DNA of 64,000 nucleotides from Takakia lepidozioides. Its lineage: Eukaryota; Streptophyta; Takakiopsida; Takakiales; Takakiaceae. The DNA lies in assembly GCA_030704615.1 (NCBI GenBank), contig CM060731.1, positions 56,832,756 to 56,896,755 on the forward strand, read 5' to 3'. Both the position numbers and the translations under genes were made by a program. Position 1 is the first letter of the stretch. Each line of letters starts with the position of its first letter. The notes under the pieces were generated by a model. That model saw only the letters and a program-made list of their open reading frames with translations, did not search any database and was not told the DNA's origin. Shown here piece after piece: positions 18,216-29,439 of this stretch.

Positions 18216-21200
18216 AGATTGAAAACTTCTGAATATTCCATGACTGATAGAGATCGGTGTGTGCTCAGATAATTTAGTTTGTCCTCGGTTTAGGGCTTAG
18301 CGTTACAGGATGCTGCCATACAACAGCAGTTTCATCAGTAATTCCATGGTAAGAGTTTGGATGAATGCAGATCTTTTGAAATTTGACAAAATCTGACATA
18401 TTTGCAGGGGGAGAGAGATCTGTGAAGAGATTGAAAACCTCTGGAAACGGGTTTTCAGGTAGAGCTACTCTGTTACTTGGCCTTCCCTTCCATGTTCCCC
18501 TTCTCTTTGCATTTTCTTTGGTCATAGGCTTTGTTGGTGTATCTTTTGTATTGTTCAATTATTTGCAAGATAGGATGCTCTTATTTTTCTTCAGATACAT
18601 GGATCTGTCAGGAGTGATGGAAAGTGTGTGGGTTTTGCTTACAGAATCAGTGAAGGTGGTTATGCAAGAATGGAAATTGAAATTTTCTGAGTTTTTGGAC
18701 ACGTTCCAAAAGATGGGGTGCAATTTGTCTATACAGAACGGTGTGCCATTCGACCACCGTGGTTATCCAAGCATTTTACTGAGCCTCTGGCCTCATACGG
18801 CTCTTCTCAGGGGAGGCAGGAGTTGTAGTAAAGGGGTTTGGATTGAATAAAAGAGATAAATTAACTGCTCATTGGACTGAAGATGTTGGTGATTTGTGGG
18901 AACGAGCGAATGATGGCTCGACTGGTGTTGTGCCAGTTGTTGGAGTGAGTGGGAGTGGGAAAACTCGGTTTCTTTACGAGCTGCTTGCAGAGAAGTGGGG
19001 TTTTTTTTGGACAGCTAAAACCAAAGGAAACGGTGGGTCAGATGATGTCGCCTCTGTGAGTTCTCACGAGATAGAGGTCGATAAGGCAATGAATCACAGG
19101 AATGTGATGAAACGTATGAGATGTGCCATTCTTTCAAGGTTGTTAATCTTGGAATTTTGTCACCAAGAAATTCCTGATTTGAGTCCTCTGCAATGGCTCA
19201 TGCTCCAGGTGCAATTCCGTGCTTTCCTTGGTGCAGATCGTAACGAAACTCGGAAACTTTTTAACGTGGTTACTTCCCTGGAAGATTCAGAGGGGCTAAA
19301 TGCTAGGATAGAAAAACTGTGGACGGATTTAGAGGGGAAGGTTGGCACTTTCAGTGTAGTTCTGGATGAAGCGCAGGTGTTGGGAAGGAAAAATGTAAAT
19401 GACTATGAATCCCCCGAGACGAAAGAGCTAAGGTCCATTTTTTCTCCGTTGATCAAAGCCCTAGTGGGGCCATCTACGGCGTTGCCAAAGCAGAAAGTAT
19501 TTGTTGCTGGTACAGGTGTCAGCTTTTTGAAGCTGGAAGCGGACATAGGTTCGCTGATTGCAAAAGAAGGGGGTGGTGGCCCGGTTCAATTTTCTTCTGC
19601 TCCATTTTCTTCATGGACAGATGTGCGTCAGGTTCTGAAATTCTGCAGCGAGTACCTGAAGCTAGAGGATGATCATATGGAGGACAATGCCCAGTATCTG
19701 CTGGAAAAGTTCAGAGGCCGTCGAAGGTGTTTGGTAAGTTGTGTCGAGCGCCTTCTGAGGAAGGCTGGAGGAAGATGGGATATAACGGTAGTAGACAACT
19801 ATTTCAAGGAGATCACAAGCAACACCAATGACAGCACTTTCATTTATTATGCTGTGAGCTCTCTGTGTGGAGCAAAAGGCACATTTGTCCTGAAAGAAGA
19901 ATCATTCAATGGTGCTTCCTTGGTGCAAAGAATAGGAACCTCCTTTGCCTATGCAGGGAGGGGAGAACATACCGTTTCAACGGACGGAGATATGACTTTG
20001 CTCGAGTGTGGCCTTGGACAGCTACACCATTCAACAGGTTCCCAATTCACTTTCTCTATAGTCGAACCGACAGTCCATCATAGCATCATGAACTATTTGA
20101 CGATCAACCATTCATTTGAGAAATCACTTAAAGACTACATGGTTGGTTGCAAGGATGATCCCAGTGCAATGGGTAGGGCATGGGAGAAACTTTTCACAGT
20201 TCATGTGGCCAAGCTGTTTGACGGCACAAAATTGTTGGCCGATATGTGCTGTTTCAAGGATGCAACCCTGCCTCCAAAATTCGCAAGGGACAAGCCAACG
20301 ATTACCGGTGAAGGTGAGGAGTGTGGAGGGAGTCATATAGGATCCACACCGTAAGTAAATTTCTTGATGCTGAAGAGAAATCTCGTCCGCCATGCCTCAT
20401 TTTTGACGACGGATCTGGAGCTGATGTTCTTTTTGTTGTGAGACTTGGGAATTTGAAGATTCCTGTCTTCTGTCAACTGAAGCTGCGATCTGAGGTGCAG
20501 TGGGCTAGAGCAGTGGCAACTACAGATCCGGAACAGATGTACAAGAATAGTTCCGAGTCCAAAACAAGGGTGCTTGCCGCATGCAAAGATGGTTGCATCA
20601 GCTTGGTAGTTGCCTATCCTGCAAAGAAGCCAGCTAAACACCAATCTGAATGCCAAGATAATCGTATAATTGGCTATATTGGACAGGTAGAAGCGGAGGA
20701 TTTGTTTGACCGCGTGTTATGTGATTTCTTACGTTCTATCAAGGAGTGACGGGGACAAATTTTTTGATGGCTCATGGAGTATTGAGAAGGTGAATTCATT
20801 GGGATACTGGCTCTATTTTTTTGTGTTTGGTGACATTTCTATATTCTCTTGTTTCTGTCACACCTTTCCACGCTATAGAAGTACACTACTAAGTTAGACT
20901 GCTTCTGTATTCAACCATGGACCAACTTCAAGAACCTGTGAAAAAGGGACACAAATTAATGACAAGTATGTTTTCATGAACCAATCAATGAGTTCATCAG
21001 CTTTGTGTTACACTGCATGATGCGATGGTGTGACATGTTTGCAGGATATTCCAGAATAATTTTGTTTCCAGGGGAGTCGGCAGGTCAATTGGTTCAACAC
21101 CAAGGCGTGGTTGTGTGTTGTAGTGCACTGGGCATCAGGTGCCATTGAGAAACGAGATTAGGTGTGAATATTCTTGAAGTTTTGTTGGCTACACTTGGCG

Positions 21201-21398
21201 GTGAGTCAAGTGAACCAAATAGCGTTAAGATAGACTTCTACTAGGAGTTGTAGACCAGAGTTTTTCATGTCATTGGAAGATGTGCAGGCACTCTGAGTAT
21301 CAGATTCCTTGTGTGTGTTGACGAAGGCTTCTCTGCAGTGATTTCCGTGATCACTTTTGATTTTTTGTGATTTACCATTCGGAAATTAAAAACCAACA

Positions 21399-21560
21399 GT
21401 CGGTAGCTCAGTTGGCTAAGTGCACTAAGTGCGACCGAGACGATTCTGGGGTCTAATCTTGCTACTGACGGGTGTGGCATACTCTTCTCCCCGGTTCCTG
21501 GGTGGTGTCCCGTTCCTATGAGTCTTCTCATATGCTTTTTTTGTTGATATATTTCTGTCA
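21399..21560 (+). mobile_element. tRNA-derived SINE-like sequence (arm A)
   Basis: A tRNA-like head, GTCGGTAGCTCAGTTGGCTA..., with an A-box-like TAGCTCAGTTGG and a B-box-like GGGGTCTAATCTTGC about 45 bp later, is followed by CGGGTGTGGCAT and TCTTCTCCCC. The same downstream words follow the tRNA-like head at 59.36 kb. It lacks a sound acceptor stem, so a functional tRNA is unlikely. The inverted copy is at 43873-44034. Confidence 0.6.
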
Positions 21561-22044
21561 CATGCACATAGAACTTTCAGATCAGGGCCAGAAACTCACA
21601 ATGTCAGAAACAAGCTCCCTCTCCACAGGAGAGAAGACTCGGTCTGCTCCCAGGCTTGAATATGCTGTCCTCTTAGCAGGCTGCAGCACCACTACAGTCA
21701 ATCAGTATGCAGCCATAAACTGAGATGTAGTGAAGAGACAAGTTATCATTCTCAGTGCTCCATGTCTGTAACGCAGACTTAAAAACCCAAGTTTCAAATG
21801 CAAACCTTTAATGCAGATTCACACTAGGAAACCATATGAGAAGAACTCTTCACACCCTCGCTAGACAGGAACATGTCTTGTCCATCATCATCAAACAAAT
21901 CATTTATCCATTGGCTGTTCGTCTTTTAAACGTTATTCACTCCAGGAAAAACAACTATGTATTTGCTGACAGGTGCAGAAATTCAATGAAAGAATCGGGT
22001 AACCTTAAGTGGACTGCCATCTTCATGGTTTCCCACAACTGAAG

Positions 22045-22748
22045 TAGCTACTGCTCAGTGATGGCTCCCCATATACTACAGACTTGACATAAGAATCTTA
22101 CATCAACATTGTAAACAGCCCCTATGTCAATCTTGTGAGGGCACTTGTCCCTTATGGCCAGCTCCATCCTAGCAGCATCATGGAAGGACAACGTAATGCT
22201 CCAAGGTGAACGAGAACTCCCTCCTCCCGAAAAGGAGGGGTCGCACCCTTGATGCTTTCCATCTGCAGACCCCACGCATGCAAAATTGCAGCCCCTCTCT
22301 CAGTAGGCTGTATAAATTCACTGGATGTTAAAGAATCTTTATCTTTATCTCCTGAGGACAATCTATTGTAGTAAAACCTAGTGAAACCTGAACTTAAAAT
22401 GCTGCCCTAATAGTTGCTTCCTGAAATGCCAAAAAGCCCATACACAAATGTAGCATTCTTCCCTCTTGAAAGCCAAACTTCCAATGTCCAAGTGAGACCT
22501 CCCTGTTTAATTAAGACATAATTCTCTTTGCCATTCTTGTATTGAAATAAAGTAGCCTGAGTTGTACCACTGTTGTTTACAATCTTTACAAGGTAAGACC
22601 CATTTCTCTTCCTTCTTTCTTTCTCACTCTGAGCAGTGATAGCAGCATTCTTCTCTAACTCCTCATATTCCTCAACTGGGCCCAAGAGCTCCTGCAGTGT
22701 GCCATGTGACATACATGAATTTTCTATAGAGCATGTGTGAAATTGCAA
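22045..22748 (-). CDS. Unrecognised ORF region (arm A), two to three frames
   Basis: On the strand opposite the CRN-like gene, a 113-codon frame (22748-22407, starting MQFHTCSIEN) contains a charged helix (EEYEELEKNAAITAQSEKER) and then a beta-rich segment (GSYLVKIVNNSGTTQATLF). Downstream frames (22361-22048) carry ILHAWGLQMESI and RMELAIRDKCPHKIDIGAVY in different frames. It looks like a decayed gene or multi-exon remnant of unknown family. It is duplicated in arm B. Confidence 0.35.
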
Positions 22749-22937
22749 ATCATAGAGTCTAACTTGGTGAGAACACGACTAAATCAAAACCCCCTCTTCA
22801 CTCATTACCTGCTCTAGCCAAGTGTAATTATGGGCTGACTTCCCACCTATGCTGTAGACCCCACTACCATTTCCTATTTGCCCTCAACAGTACACTGGAA
22901 ATGGTGGATGAACTGAGTAGCTACACAGATCAATGAA

Positions 22938-23807
22938 TGAAGTAAGACAATCCCACCATCCTACCTTTCCATAAAAACATCGATTCACCAATAATCCCCG
23001 CAAGAACAAACCCCATCTTCGAAGTGATGAAAGTGGTTAGCTTCCCTGCTCGACCAACAATCCTTGAGGTGAACTTGGTGTAAGTGTGGCAGTCACCACA
23101 TACCCGGAGATTCTTGATGGGAGAGGAGTCCAAGGGGACGTGCTGATCAGCCCAAAACCAATGGCCAGCCTATCTCTGTGGTGGCCAAGAGAAAAACCTT
23201 TTGCTCCTCCCCCACATCATGCAATACAAAGCGTGTGTTAGGCACATACCTTACCTCCTTCATCTGCACAGACAATCTTCTCACCTCAGCATGGGATTCC
23301 TCAATTTCTGAATGCAATTTCTCATCTACAAAAATGCACCCTAATTCCAACCTCAATGCAGCAGTGACCTGGCTCCTTTCTAACCCCTCCGACCTTCATC
23401 ATATTTCTCAACTTGCACTATCGTCCCACCTGCCAGCTACGGCATAGATGTTTGATAGCAACACATAAGTCGCAGCCTCTTGTTCATCCCACTAGAGAAT
23501 AGATGTTGCCACACATTCAGCCATCCACATTGCCGTCGATTCTGCAGGCACCAAGCAACGCCATCCACACCGCAGTATTTGGTTTCATTGATATTTTGTT
23601 GATGAGGTCCTCTGCCTCATCCAATTGCCCCACACGGCCAAGAAGGTCCACCATGGAGCCAAACTGTTTGATGCCATGATCTTCACTCAGGGAGTTAGTT
23701 AAAGTAGTACTTGCCGTCATCCACTCGGCCAGCAAGGCTACATGCAGAGAGAACACATAGCTTGAAGCCTTCCACTTGCATTTCTTCCAATAGTTGTACG
23801 GCTCCAT
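22938..23807 (-). pseudogene. PPR–DYW C-terminal remnant (arm A)
   Basis: The order is that of a DYW protein: MVDLLGRVGQLDEAEDLINK and VWMALLGACRIDGNV (E motif, 23670-23525), then CCIEVGIRVH and RRLSVQMKEVRYVPNTRFVL, then NLRVCGDCHTYTKF and a truncated end (GFVLAGIIGE in place of GVCSCGDYW). A TGA at 23517-23519, lost codons at VGRA, and several frame changes show it is dead. The HSEK zinc/active-site block is degraded (ATTEIGWPLVLG). Confidence 0.85.
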
Positions 23808-24389
23808 ATATTTTAAATTATCTTTTTAAACAATTGTAAATTTCAAAGCATGTACACAAATATTCCAAATGCCGGACCCAAGAAAAAGTTTAATTTTCAT
23901 TAGCCACAAACTCATTCAAAGCCGTAGCATCACTTAGATCTAATTTTTTTTGAGATGGTTCAAATGCCATAGTCACTATTGAGATTATGGTATCAACATC
24001 AATCCACTATGTATCGCTGGAATCATATTTGAACTTCAGGTGACCTCTACCTCATTTCATCATGATGGATTAGAGCTTGACAAGGATGGATACATTATAC
24101 TGTAGATAAAAAGAAAGAAAGAAACTACGTCAAATGGAGAAAAACAGTTTTTGCATGGAACAAATCAATACAAGTTTCTATCCCTGTAGAGTAGCAAATT
24201 GATTTATCAGTATATAAAGCGAGACGTTTGTTTTGTTTTGTTTTGTTGCGTTGAGATGTCCCAAACCGCGAGGTCCCAGCCCTGATGCTTGGTAACGTTG
24301 GAAAGCCCTCGACGAGGAGGGGTGCACAGGCTTGGTCTCATAGTTTTCGGACCTCCGGTGTGGGAGATGTGAAATTTCAAGTACTTTTC

Positions 24390-24965
24390 AAGAAGCCAGC
24401 TAAACTCCAATCTGAATGCCAAGATAATCGTTTAATTGGCTATATTGGACAGGTAGAAGCGGAGGATTTGTTTGACCGCGTGTTATGTGATTTCTTACGT
24501 TTTATCAAGGAGTGACGGGGACAAATTTTGTGATGGCTCATTGAGAAGGTGAGATTCATTGGGATACTGGCTCTATTTTTTTGTGTTTGGTGACATTTCT
24601 ATATATTCTCTTGTTGTTGTCACACCTTTCCACGCTATAGAAGTATACTACTAAGTTAGACTGCTTCTGTATTCAACCATGGACCAACTTCAAGAACCTG
24701 TGAAAAAGGGACACAAATTAATGACAAGTATGTTTTCATAACCAATCAATGAGTTCATCAGCTTTGTGTTACACTGATACGATGGTGTGACAAGTTTGCA
24801 GGATATTCCAAAATAATTTTGTTTCCAGGGGAGTCGGCAGGTCAATTGGTTCAACACCAAGGCGTGGTTGTGTGTTGTAGTGCACTGGGCATCAGGTGCC
24901 ATTGAGAATTGAGATTAGGTGTGAATATTCTTGAAGTTGTGTTTTGGCTACACTTGGCGGTGAGT
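24390..24965 (+). pseudogene. Third copy of the CRN-like gene 3' end, direct orientation
   Basis: It begins KKPAKLQSECQDNRLIGYIG and runs through VLCDFLRFIKE to a stop (about 24513), then through the 3' flank. It matches 20629-21205 with several small indels and substitutions, so it is older than the A/B duplication. It abuts arm A exactly at its inner breakpoint. Confidence 0.85.
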
Positions 24966-25100
24966 CAAGGGGGGCCTGATTTGTGAGCTGTCGCTCCGAG
25001 GTGTTACCCTTTTTTTTAGAAAAAACAATAAACTAAAATAAACTAAAAGAATAAATACAAATATATGAAGAGGTACAAATACATGAAGAAATCAAAAGTG

Positions 25101-25126
25101 CTTTTTATTTCGGAACAAAGGGAGTA
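25101..25126 (-). repeat. Possible Stowaway-like MITE terminus
   Basis: On the minus strand this reads TACTCCCTTTGTTCCGAAAT, close to the CTCCCTCCGTTCC(G/C)AAATA ends of plant Stowaway elements. No matching opposite terminus was found nearby, so it may be a solo end or chance. Confidence 0.3.
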
Positions 25127-25134
25127 AAAGATGA

Positions 25135-26325
25135 AAACCATTATTTAGAGTTCACCTTATTTGTGTCACTATGCACTAGTAATGTACAAGTCAAAAAAAT
25201 TAATGTAAGACATTGATATATAGTGACCTACAAAGTTGCACAAATAGCTAGGTGATTTTTACATTATGGAGCCGGGCTGCATGCAGGGGCGGGCTGCCCT
25301 TCAATTTTCCTAGAGCCCAACTAAACCGGCAAATCACAGATCTCATAACGGGGCACCACCACCTCGTGCATGTCAGGAAACGGGCCCTCCACTTGCTGAC
25401 TGGAGAATGTCTGTCTCTGCGTTGCAAGGGAAACTCCGCTTCAAGGTTTTTAGTCGGTGCTCTTCTTTCCAATTCCATACCACCTTGCAATCTTTGCGTT
25501 CCTCTCCTGTTTTTCATTTGTTTTTGTTTTGATTCTCCACTGCAATCACACACCACATTTTCATGTATTTCGTTTCTGTCACCCCAACATTTCCTCTCCA
25601 AGCATTTATTGCTCAATTCCCAGTCTCCGATTGCATAGGGGTTCTTGCAACCCTAGCTGTTCGTGCATAGGGCCATGGAGGAGGAGGATGCGGATCTTGA
25701 TCGTGGCTTTCGTTTCGATCGTTGTTCGGGAAGCGCAAGCGGACCAGTCAAAGGCGGAGAGCGCCTGTGCTCGGCGACTTAGGCAGAAGTCCTCATATGC
25801 AATATCACGCTCTGTCTCTCGTCCGTGAGGTATTCCACAATGGCAATCGTTCGAAAATTGAGCATAGTTTCCGATTTTGTGATTGAAGTGAAACTTAATT
25901 TTCTTGTTGTTGTCAAAAGTAAGGTGATCGTACCAAAATAAGTGATATATTAATCATTGGGCATAGTTACTACTATTAGAATGGTCAAGTTTTTGTATAT
26001 TATTGTTAGCAAATCAAAGTGGATTCCAATGCAGCAAAGAATGCATGGATTCAAAAATCATAAGGTTTCGAAGTTTTTTGTTAGGTGACTTAGAACCGAC
26101 GCAAGTTTTTATGTCAAGGTGGTGGACATTTTCAAAATTAATTTGTACTCATCGTGAAAGATTTTAGTTCTGAATTAAATACCTCTACCTTATTTAATCT
26201 TTAAGTTCCCAAGCCCTTTTTTGACTTTTTACCAATTTTTGGTACCCAACTGCAGTAAATTACCCCTAGAAACCTACCAAAACTCATCCAGAGATTCCAA
26301 CCATATAGCAGTGGACCTAGCTCAT
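25135..26325. other. Spacer without a supported gene
   Basis: It is mostly AT-rich. A short frame from an ATG at 25675 (MEEEDADLDRGFRF...) preceded by a pyrimidine-rich leader could be a first exon, but it has no recognisable continuation. Confidence 0.35.
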
Positions 26326-26327
26326 TT

Positions 26328-27770
26328 ATGCATGACATACCAAAAATGAGCCGAGTCCATGAACACTTAGCTCAGTATTTAAGCACCCTGGAATTTCCCC
26401 CAGGATTGGATCGACATGCCCAACGAAGGCTTCGACTGCACAACATGAAGTTTGCTCTTGTGGGAGGGCAATTTTATAGAAGGGGATTGGATAGACTCTT
26501 GAGCCGATGCGTCACCCCGGAGGAGGTTCCCCAGATTTTAGAGTCAGCCCATGATAGCATGTGCGGAGGACACTTTGCAGGGCGGCTCACAGTGCAGAAG
26601 GCTTCGAAGGTAGGAGACTATTGGCCCTCCATGTTCAAAGATGCGCACATGCATGTGCGAAAATGCGACTTTTGTCAAAGGTACGCCAAGCGAAATAACA
26701 GGCTCGGAATGCCATTAGTCCCACTCTCCCCTTGCTCCGTTTGAGAAGTGGGGGATCGACTATGTAGGGGAAGTGCACCCTGCATCGAGTCGACAAAATC
26801 GCTACATCATTATAGCCACTGAGTATCTGACCAAGTGGGCAGAAGCCAAAGCGGTTAAGAGAGCCAACGCAAAAGTAACCGCCTCTTTCATTTATGAATA
26901 TATCATTTCCCGATTCGGATGCCCAAAAGAGATAGTGAGTGACAGAGGATCTCACTTCATCAACGACATCATCGAGGAAATGATGGTGGCATTCTCTATC
27001 AAGCATCACAATGCGACCCCTTATCATCCACAAACGAGTGGGCAGGTGGAGCGCGCCAACCAAACCCTGTGCAACATTCTCTCCAAGACAATCAGGGAGC
27101 ACAAAAGGGATTGGGACACCAAGTTAATTTCGGCCTTGTGGGCATTTCGCACAACCCATAAGGTAACTACTCGACATACCCCCTTTTCATTGGTTTATGG
27201 GGTAGAGTTCATCATGCCAATCGAGACATAAATCCCATCTCTACGATTGGCCATTACCGAACGATTGGCGACAATCAGAGTCATTAAAGGAACGACTCGA
27301 GATGTTGGAAGGACTAGATGAAATCCGGCAAGCAGCAGCTCAGCACATTGAGGCAGTGCAACGGCGAAGGAAGGCTCGCTTCGATGCTAAGCGCAAAAAG
27401 AGAATCTTCGATCCATGGATTGTTTCTTTGGAGCCACCGATAAATGCTACCCAGCACACCTGGGAGGGTAGGGGCTTTGCACCGTGGCAATTGTGAGATT
27501 ATACCGTTGGCCCAGACCTCAAATATCAGGTCCCAAAGAAAAAGTGAGAAAAAAATTGGTTTGACCAAATTAAAACCTAGCTTTATCCAATTTTGATTGC
27601 CCCAAGACCCACCATTTCCAAATCAAAAGTGGAGTGGCTATGACCCCATGAAATTGCAGGTCCAAGGGTTTAGGGTTTAGGGTTCAGGGTGGTCAACAAA
27701 GGCTTGCAAAGATAACAAAAAGTAGAAAAAATACTGGAAAAAGACAGTAAATTTTAAGGGGGGCCAGTTC
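26328..27770 (+). mobile_element. Ty3/gypsy element remnant: integrase and 3' end
   Basis: Integrase zinc-binding HHCC (H-x-x-C-x-G-G-H-F-A-G near 26550; KCDFCQRYAKR near 26670) is followed, after a frame change near 26740, by the catalytic core: WGIDYVGEVHP (first D), VSDRGSHFIND (second D), SGQVERANQTL (E). A stop at 27231 and frame changes make it inactive. TTTTAAGGGGGGCC near 27755-27768 looks like a polypurine tract, so the 3' LTR may begin just after it. Confidence 0.8.
27669..27689 (+). repeat. Short telomere-like repeat, TTTAGGG x2 plus TTCAGGG
   Basis: Two perfect plant telomere heptamers and one variant, preceded by GGG. They lie inside the gypsy 3' region and about 1.1 kb from the Penelope-like element. 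Three units can arise by chance. Confidence 0.6.
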
Positions 27771-28799
27771 GGACCCAAATACAAATGCAATGGAAACCAA
27801 GACAAATGCATACAAAGTGCGCCTATCGTGCCTAAAGGGATGCTATAAGACTATTAAGAATGAGGCACTTTCGCTCCAACCGTAAGCTTTTTTATGTTTG
27901 TTCCTCCTTGTTTAGCGACAAAAATCTTGCTCACTATGGGCAAGCATGCGCTCAAGGCACTCACAAACATAGGGTCAAGTCTCAACCCCTAGTTGGAAAA
28001 CTTATATGCCCCACCTTCAAAAAGAGGTTCGTACCTCTAAGGAAGAATGGGAGGGATTACCGCATAAGGTCATCCACGAGAAGGTTAGGTCGGCAGAGGC
28101 TTGCGCATGCCCATAGTCCTCTGATCGCTGGAAATGAACTCGAGGGAGGATTAACCAAGTCCCTTCTCTCCGACCATCGGGCGTACGACAGGGGGGACCA
28201 TGTAGTCGGGGCTAAATTAGCTTGCCCGACACGATTACCATATACCCCCAGCCGGCTTCCCATTGTCAACGGTGGCTAAGATAGCGTCAAACGGAAGGCT
28301 CTATATGCCCATGCTTCAGAATGAAAAAAGGCCTCAGAAGTATCCAAGGGTTGGGATTCCCCTTGGAGCCGAGCACCCCTTCGATCCTAGTTGCCCGGGC
28401 GGGCAAGGACTAGACTCTCGACTTCTCTAAGTGTGAAGACACAAAAAGAATTAAGGCGTTTTATTCCAAACAAGTTTCACTTGATTGCTCAAGCTCATCA
28501 ATGGAACACCAAGAGATGGAGTCCTAAGAGCCAAGCCTATCCTTATATACTAGAAAAGCACCTTCACTATGTGCAAACGATATGGGATAATTCCCAAGGC
28601 AATAATAATGCCACTAAAGCACTAATTTAGCCTCCAAGTCAAGACTGCATTAATTAGTCAATGGTCCAAATTAATTGTTGGAACCCTTTGACTTTAACAT
28701 CAATACTAGGGCTATCAAAGAGACAAAAATTAATAGTGCTAGGGACATTTGCACTACAAAATCATCCTATCATTCTAGATTTAACTAAGAATGAACTCA
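27771..28799. other. Probable LTR or TE-derived spacer
   Basis: No coding region is supported. The sequence around 28470-28720 (short transcribed-looking, AT-rich, TATATACTAG) would fit an LTR of the adjacent gypsy remnant, but no second LTR is in the window to confirm it. Confidence 0.3.
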
Positions 28800-29430
28800 G
28801 CTTTCGCGGATTCCTCCAACAAATCATCGCTCGAGGAAGAAACCGAAGCTCCAGGACTTGCTAAAGCAACTCGTAGAGTCTAGGATTTAGGGTGGCCCCC
28901 AAGTTTAAAGCTCGAGTGTACGAATAGTAGTCGAGCTTAAGAACAAGGGGGGCCCGTTTACCCTCAACTACGCGTTGCGTCTGTTGGTCGAGTAGAGCGG
29001 ATTTGAGGTCGTAGGAGATCTTGGTGAAGCAACTCCGGATGAACGCCGCCGGATAACCTCGGGCTCAAAGACGTTTGTAAAACAAAAGTCGCAAATGGTT
29101 GAACCCTTGGATGGTGCTTTCTCGTATTACGTACCGTTGGAGCTCGCCGATGATGAGATCTTTCTTTTGGTGATGTGGATGCCACGAGGACCAAGGCAAG
29201 TATTGATACTTGTTCTGGGCTTTTTGATGACATCTAATAGAGAGCCGTCAAGTTTGGATGAAGTCGTCTCCTTTGAAGAATGTGATATCCAAGATGTCGG
29301 CGGACGTGGGGCTTATGGCGGTCGTGATTTTGATGTCATCAAACATGGAACCGTAGTTCCGTAACCAGGACCGGAGGCTTTTTTCGGAGCCTACCCAGAT
29401 GCCAAAGTCGTCGTCGATATAGCAAGAGGG
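28800..29430 (-). mobile_element. Penelope-like element RT, C-terminal half (inverted part)
   Basis: The minus strand starts at the RT catalytic motif LLYIDDDFGIWVGSEKSL (29424-29370), continues with DILDITFFKGDDF, then the thumb region (FNHLRLLFYKRL, ARGYPAAFIRS) towards 28870. One stop after DDFIQT and others later are present. No GIY-YIG endonuclease is visible downstream, as in Athena/Coprina-type elements that lack it. Confidence 0.75.
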
Positions 29431-29439
29431 TTCTCTCCT

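Larger units (their letters stand above)
15751..20749 (+). pseudogene. CRN-like (Crinkler-like) P-loop NTPase–nuclease gene, arm A copy
   Basis: Exon 1, 15751-15985 (ends CACAG|GTACG), encodes a 78-residue helical header (DTDIKRLVDAGF). Exon 2 is 18408-18458 and exon 3 starts at 18612; both junctions keep frame. The body has Walker A (GVSGSGKTR, 18942-18968), Walker B (VVLDEAQVLG, about 19355), then a C-terminal domain with GADVLF (about 20418) and FCQLK (about 20470). The latter resembles the D...(E/Q)-x-K core of restriction-endonuclease-like nucleases. This NTPase-plus-nuclease order is that of Crinkler/CR-type eukaryotic effectors; substrate and localisation are unknown. Breaks: a 73-bp insertion after 18781, absent from arm B, shifts the frame; a second frame change at about 20320-20354 is shared with arm B. 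The stop is at 20747-20749. Intron 1 is loaded with LINE fragments. The NTPase call is firm; the CRN-like relationship is from domain order and motif memory. Confidence 0.65.
16940..24389 (+). repeat. Arm A of a large inverted repeat
   Basis: The sequence is the reverse complement of 41041-48912. From 19348 to about 24389 the coordinate sum of matching bases is constant (65433), so there are essentially no indels over 5 kb; upstream the sum is 65375 because of the 73-bp insertion here and 15 extra bases in arm B. The inner end is sharp: shared GTGAAATTTCAAGTACTTTT, then A and B diverge. The outer end is at gggtttcaaatc (about 16940). Confidence 0.93.

Noticed and set aside
20310-20360. Small intron explaining the shared frame change in the CRN-like genes
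   Set aside because: The possible GT..AG spans (27 or 42 bp) are too short and do not correct the frame; GTAAGT at 20351 has no acceptor that keeps the conserved FDDGSGADVLF part.
21399-21472. Functional tRNA gene
   Set aside because: A- and B-box-like elements exist, but I could not pair an acceptor stem, and SINE-type tail sequence follows.
28964-29364. Separate small genes on both strands near 29.0-29.4 kb
   Set aside because: They are shadows of the inverted Penelope-like RT half.
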